From Rhodospirillaceae bacterium (GTDB lineage: Bacteria; Pseudomonadota; Alphaproteobacteria; UBA9219), in the NCBI GenBank assembly GCA_003486725.1, contig DNGD01000261.1:1-5656 (forward strand): a DNA stretch of 5,656 bases, written 5' to 3'. Below the pieces are notes generated by a model. That model was not told the origin of the DNA. It searched no databases and saw only the letters and a list, made by a program, of their open reading frames with translations. A program made the translations under genes and the position numbers. This document shows, piece by piece, positions 4,577-5,656 of the stretch (within the stretch, counting starts at the first letter, position 1; every line of letters begins with the position of its first letter).

Positions 4577-5621
4577 AGTGAAAGCTGTAGCGAAGATTAA
4601 ACCCGTATTCGACCGTATGATTATGGGGTTCAAACCCGCAGATGTAAAAGAAGGTTGTTCCATCGCCGTCCGAACAAGACGTATCGGACTGGTTGATGTT
4701 CCAGTAGTTCACGAAAGGACCAAAACTCCAGCTGTTGCGCTTGTACATAAGGTCGCCGTGAAGGCCATACCCACCTTTTTGGCGATTGGTCAGATCGGGA
4801 TAAAGGTCGTTGCCGATATCGCTTAGACGGCTTTTCTGGCGACCATAAATCAGCGGATCAAACTCCGTCGTCAACGTCAGGCGCGAGCCATCGGAAAACA
4901 CCATCTTGTTTTGCAAGCCGACAGGGATAAAGAAATAGTTGCTCTCGCGCCTGTAACCCGATGCGCCCGAGCTCGTCGTCCCGCGCGCATCATTACGCAA
5001 GTAACGATAGCCCAAACCTGCATAAGGCGCTACGCCGAAACGTCCCCACAGAAAATCTCGACCACCCGTTGCGCGGAACTCGCCGATCACATTCGGATCA
5101 TGGTCGGACTCGCCTGAGCCTTTGTAATGAACGGGGCCACCGACAATGCGGGTATCCAGACGTCCAAACCATTGGTTGCCGAAAACGCCGGTGATGGCCG
5201 CCGTCACGCCAAACTGCGCACCCTGCGTTTTCACGGCCAGACTGCTTTCATGATAATGATAGCTTGATCCCTGCACGCCGAAATCAATGGTCGATTGCGT
5301 TTTTGCCCGCAAGTCTGCCGCTGGTGCTGGCGCTGCTGTGGCCACCGGCGCATTGGCCGGTTGCGTGGAAGGATGATAATACCGCGCGGATGGAGCGGAT
5401 TCTGCGGCAACAACTGCGGGAAGCGGCGCTTGAGTGGTTCGCGATGAAACCGTACGCGGCACGACGCGGTCGAAATAATGAGGCCCTTGGCCAGGTTGGT
5501 ATTTCCATTCGGGGCGTCCCGTGGCCGACATCTCAGGCTCATAGGCCGAGGCAAGTGTGGGTACTCCGACTAGACAAGCAGAGAAAACCAGCAGATTTAT
5601 TCTCTTTTTCCAAACCGACAT
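4575..5621 (-). CDS. Exported outer-membrane beta-barrel protein candidate, 348 aa
   Basis: A Sec signal peptide (MSVWKKRINLLVFSACLVG, cleavage likely after ASA at 26/27) is followed by a periplasmic-type linker. The linker (about 27-105) is rich in Pro, Ala and Thr. The rest (about 108-348) has alternating polar/hydrophobic strands, many aromatics and Gly/Asn/Asp turns, as in outer-membrane barrels. Examples are TIDFGVQGSSYHYHE, VAPYAGLGYRYLRND (197-211), YRRESNYFFIPVGLQN, SRLTLTTEFDPLIYG, and the final VEYGFNLRYSFH. The barrel probably has 8-12 strands. The phenylalanine expected at the very end is second to last, followed by His. Two cysteines near the end (316, 328) could form a disulfide in a loop. 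A lipobox reading around C16 (FSAC) is weak, and I prefer signal peptidase I cleavage. The start ATG at 5621 has GGAGG at 5628-5632, 6 nt away. It is the first gene of the operon visible here. Function unknown: porin, adhesin or assembly factor are all possible. Confidence 0.8.
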   Translation of the reverse strand: MSVWKKRINLLVFSACLVGVPTLASAYEPEMSATGRPEWKYQPGQGPHYFDRVVPRTVSSRTTQAPLPAVVAAESAPSARYYHPSTQPANAPVATAAPAPAADLRAKTQSTIDFGVQGSSYHYHESSLAVKTQGAQFGVTAAITGVFGNQWFGRLDTRIVGGPVHYKGSGESDHDPNVIGEFRATGGRDFLWGRFGVAPYAGLGYRYLRNDARGTTSSGASGYRRESNYFFIPVGLQNKMVFSDGSRLTLTTEFDPLIYGRQKSRLSDIGNDLYPDLTNRQKGGYGLHGDLMYKRNSWSFGPFVNYWNINQSDTSCSDGDGTTFFYICGFEPHNHTVEYGFNLRYSFH

Positions 5622-5627
5622 TCTTGG

Positions 5628-5632
5628 CCTCC
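5628..5632 (-). promoter_or_regulatory. Strong Shine-Dalgarno of the beta-barrel gene
   Basis: On the mRNA strand GGAGG lies 6 nt before the ATG at 5621, an optimal spacing that fixes the start. Only about 24 bp of upstream sequence remain in the window, so the promoter cannot be judged and another operon gene may lie further upstream. Confidence 0.75.
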
Positions 5633-5656
5633 GTTAACGATAAGAATATGCCGCGA

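Overview
The window reads as bacterial chromosome from a Gram-negative organism. It has a periplasmic solute-binding protein with a Sec signal peptide, an outer-membrane beta-barrel candidate, and densely packed genes with Shine-Dalgarno sites. An alphaproteobacterium is my best guess. It rests on the YejA-type binding protein and on the look of the 157-residue protein, both judged from memory, so it is inference. I see no tRNA, rRNA, CRISPR array, transposase or insertion sequence.

Layout: (1) Positions 3-71 hold the 3' end of a plus-strand gene that enters from the left. It converges on a minus-strand gene for an unrecognised acidic 157-residue protein (93-566). (2) Positions 567-1038 carry no convincing gene. 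Part of this stretch (721-920) is only about 30% G+C by hand count and holds several short dyads, including a near-perfect 20-bp palindrome at 903-922. (3) Two plus-strand genes follow: an NTF2/SnoaL-like protein with a Lys/Ala/Pro-rich N-terminal tail (1039-1827), then an unrecognised 90-residue basic protein 26 nt later (1854-2126). They probably share a transcript. (4) The right half is a minus-strand, three-gene operon, read from right to left: an exported beta-barrel candidate (5621-4575), a pilin-like single-span protein with six cysteines (4565-3951), and a full-length YejA-like peptide/microcin-C-type ABC solute-binding protein (3948-2134). The junctions are very tight: 9 bp, then a stop codon that touches or overlaps the next start. 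The operon converges on the 90-residue gene with only 7 bp between them.

The best candidate for something undescribed is this cell-envelope operon. A transporter binding protein is coupled to a pilin-like protein and a barrel, with no ABC permease or ATPase gene in the window. Second are the basic tail on the NTF2-like protein and the A+T-rich, dyad-rich regulatory region in front of it. None of this proves a new system. The remaining genes look like ordinary chromosomal genes of unknown function.
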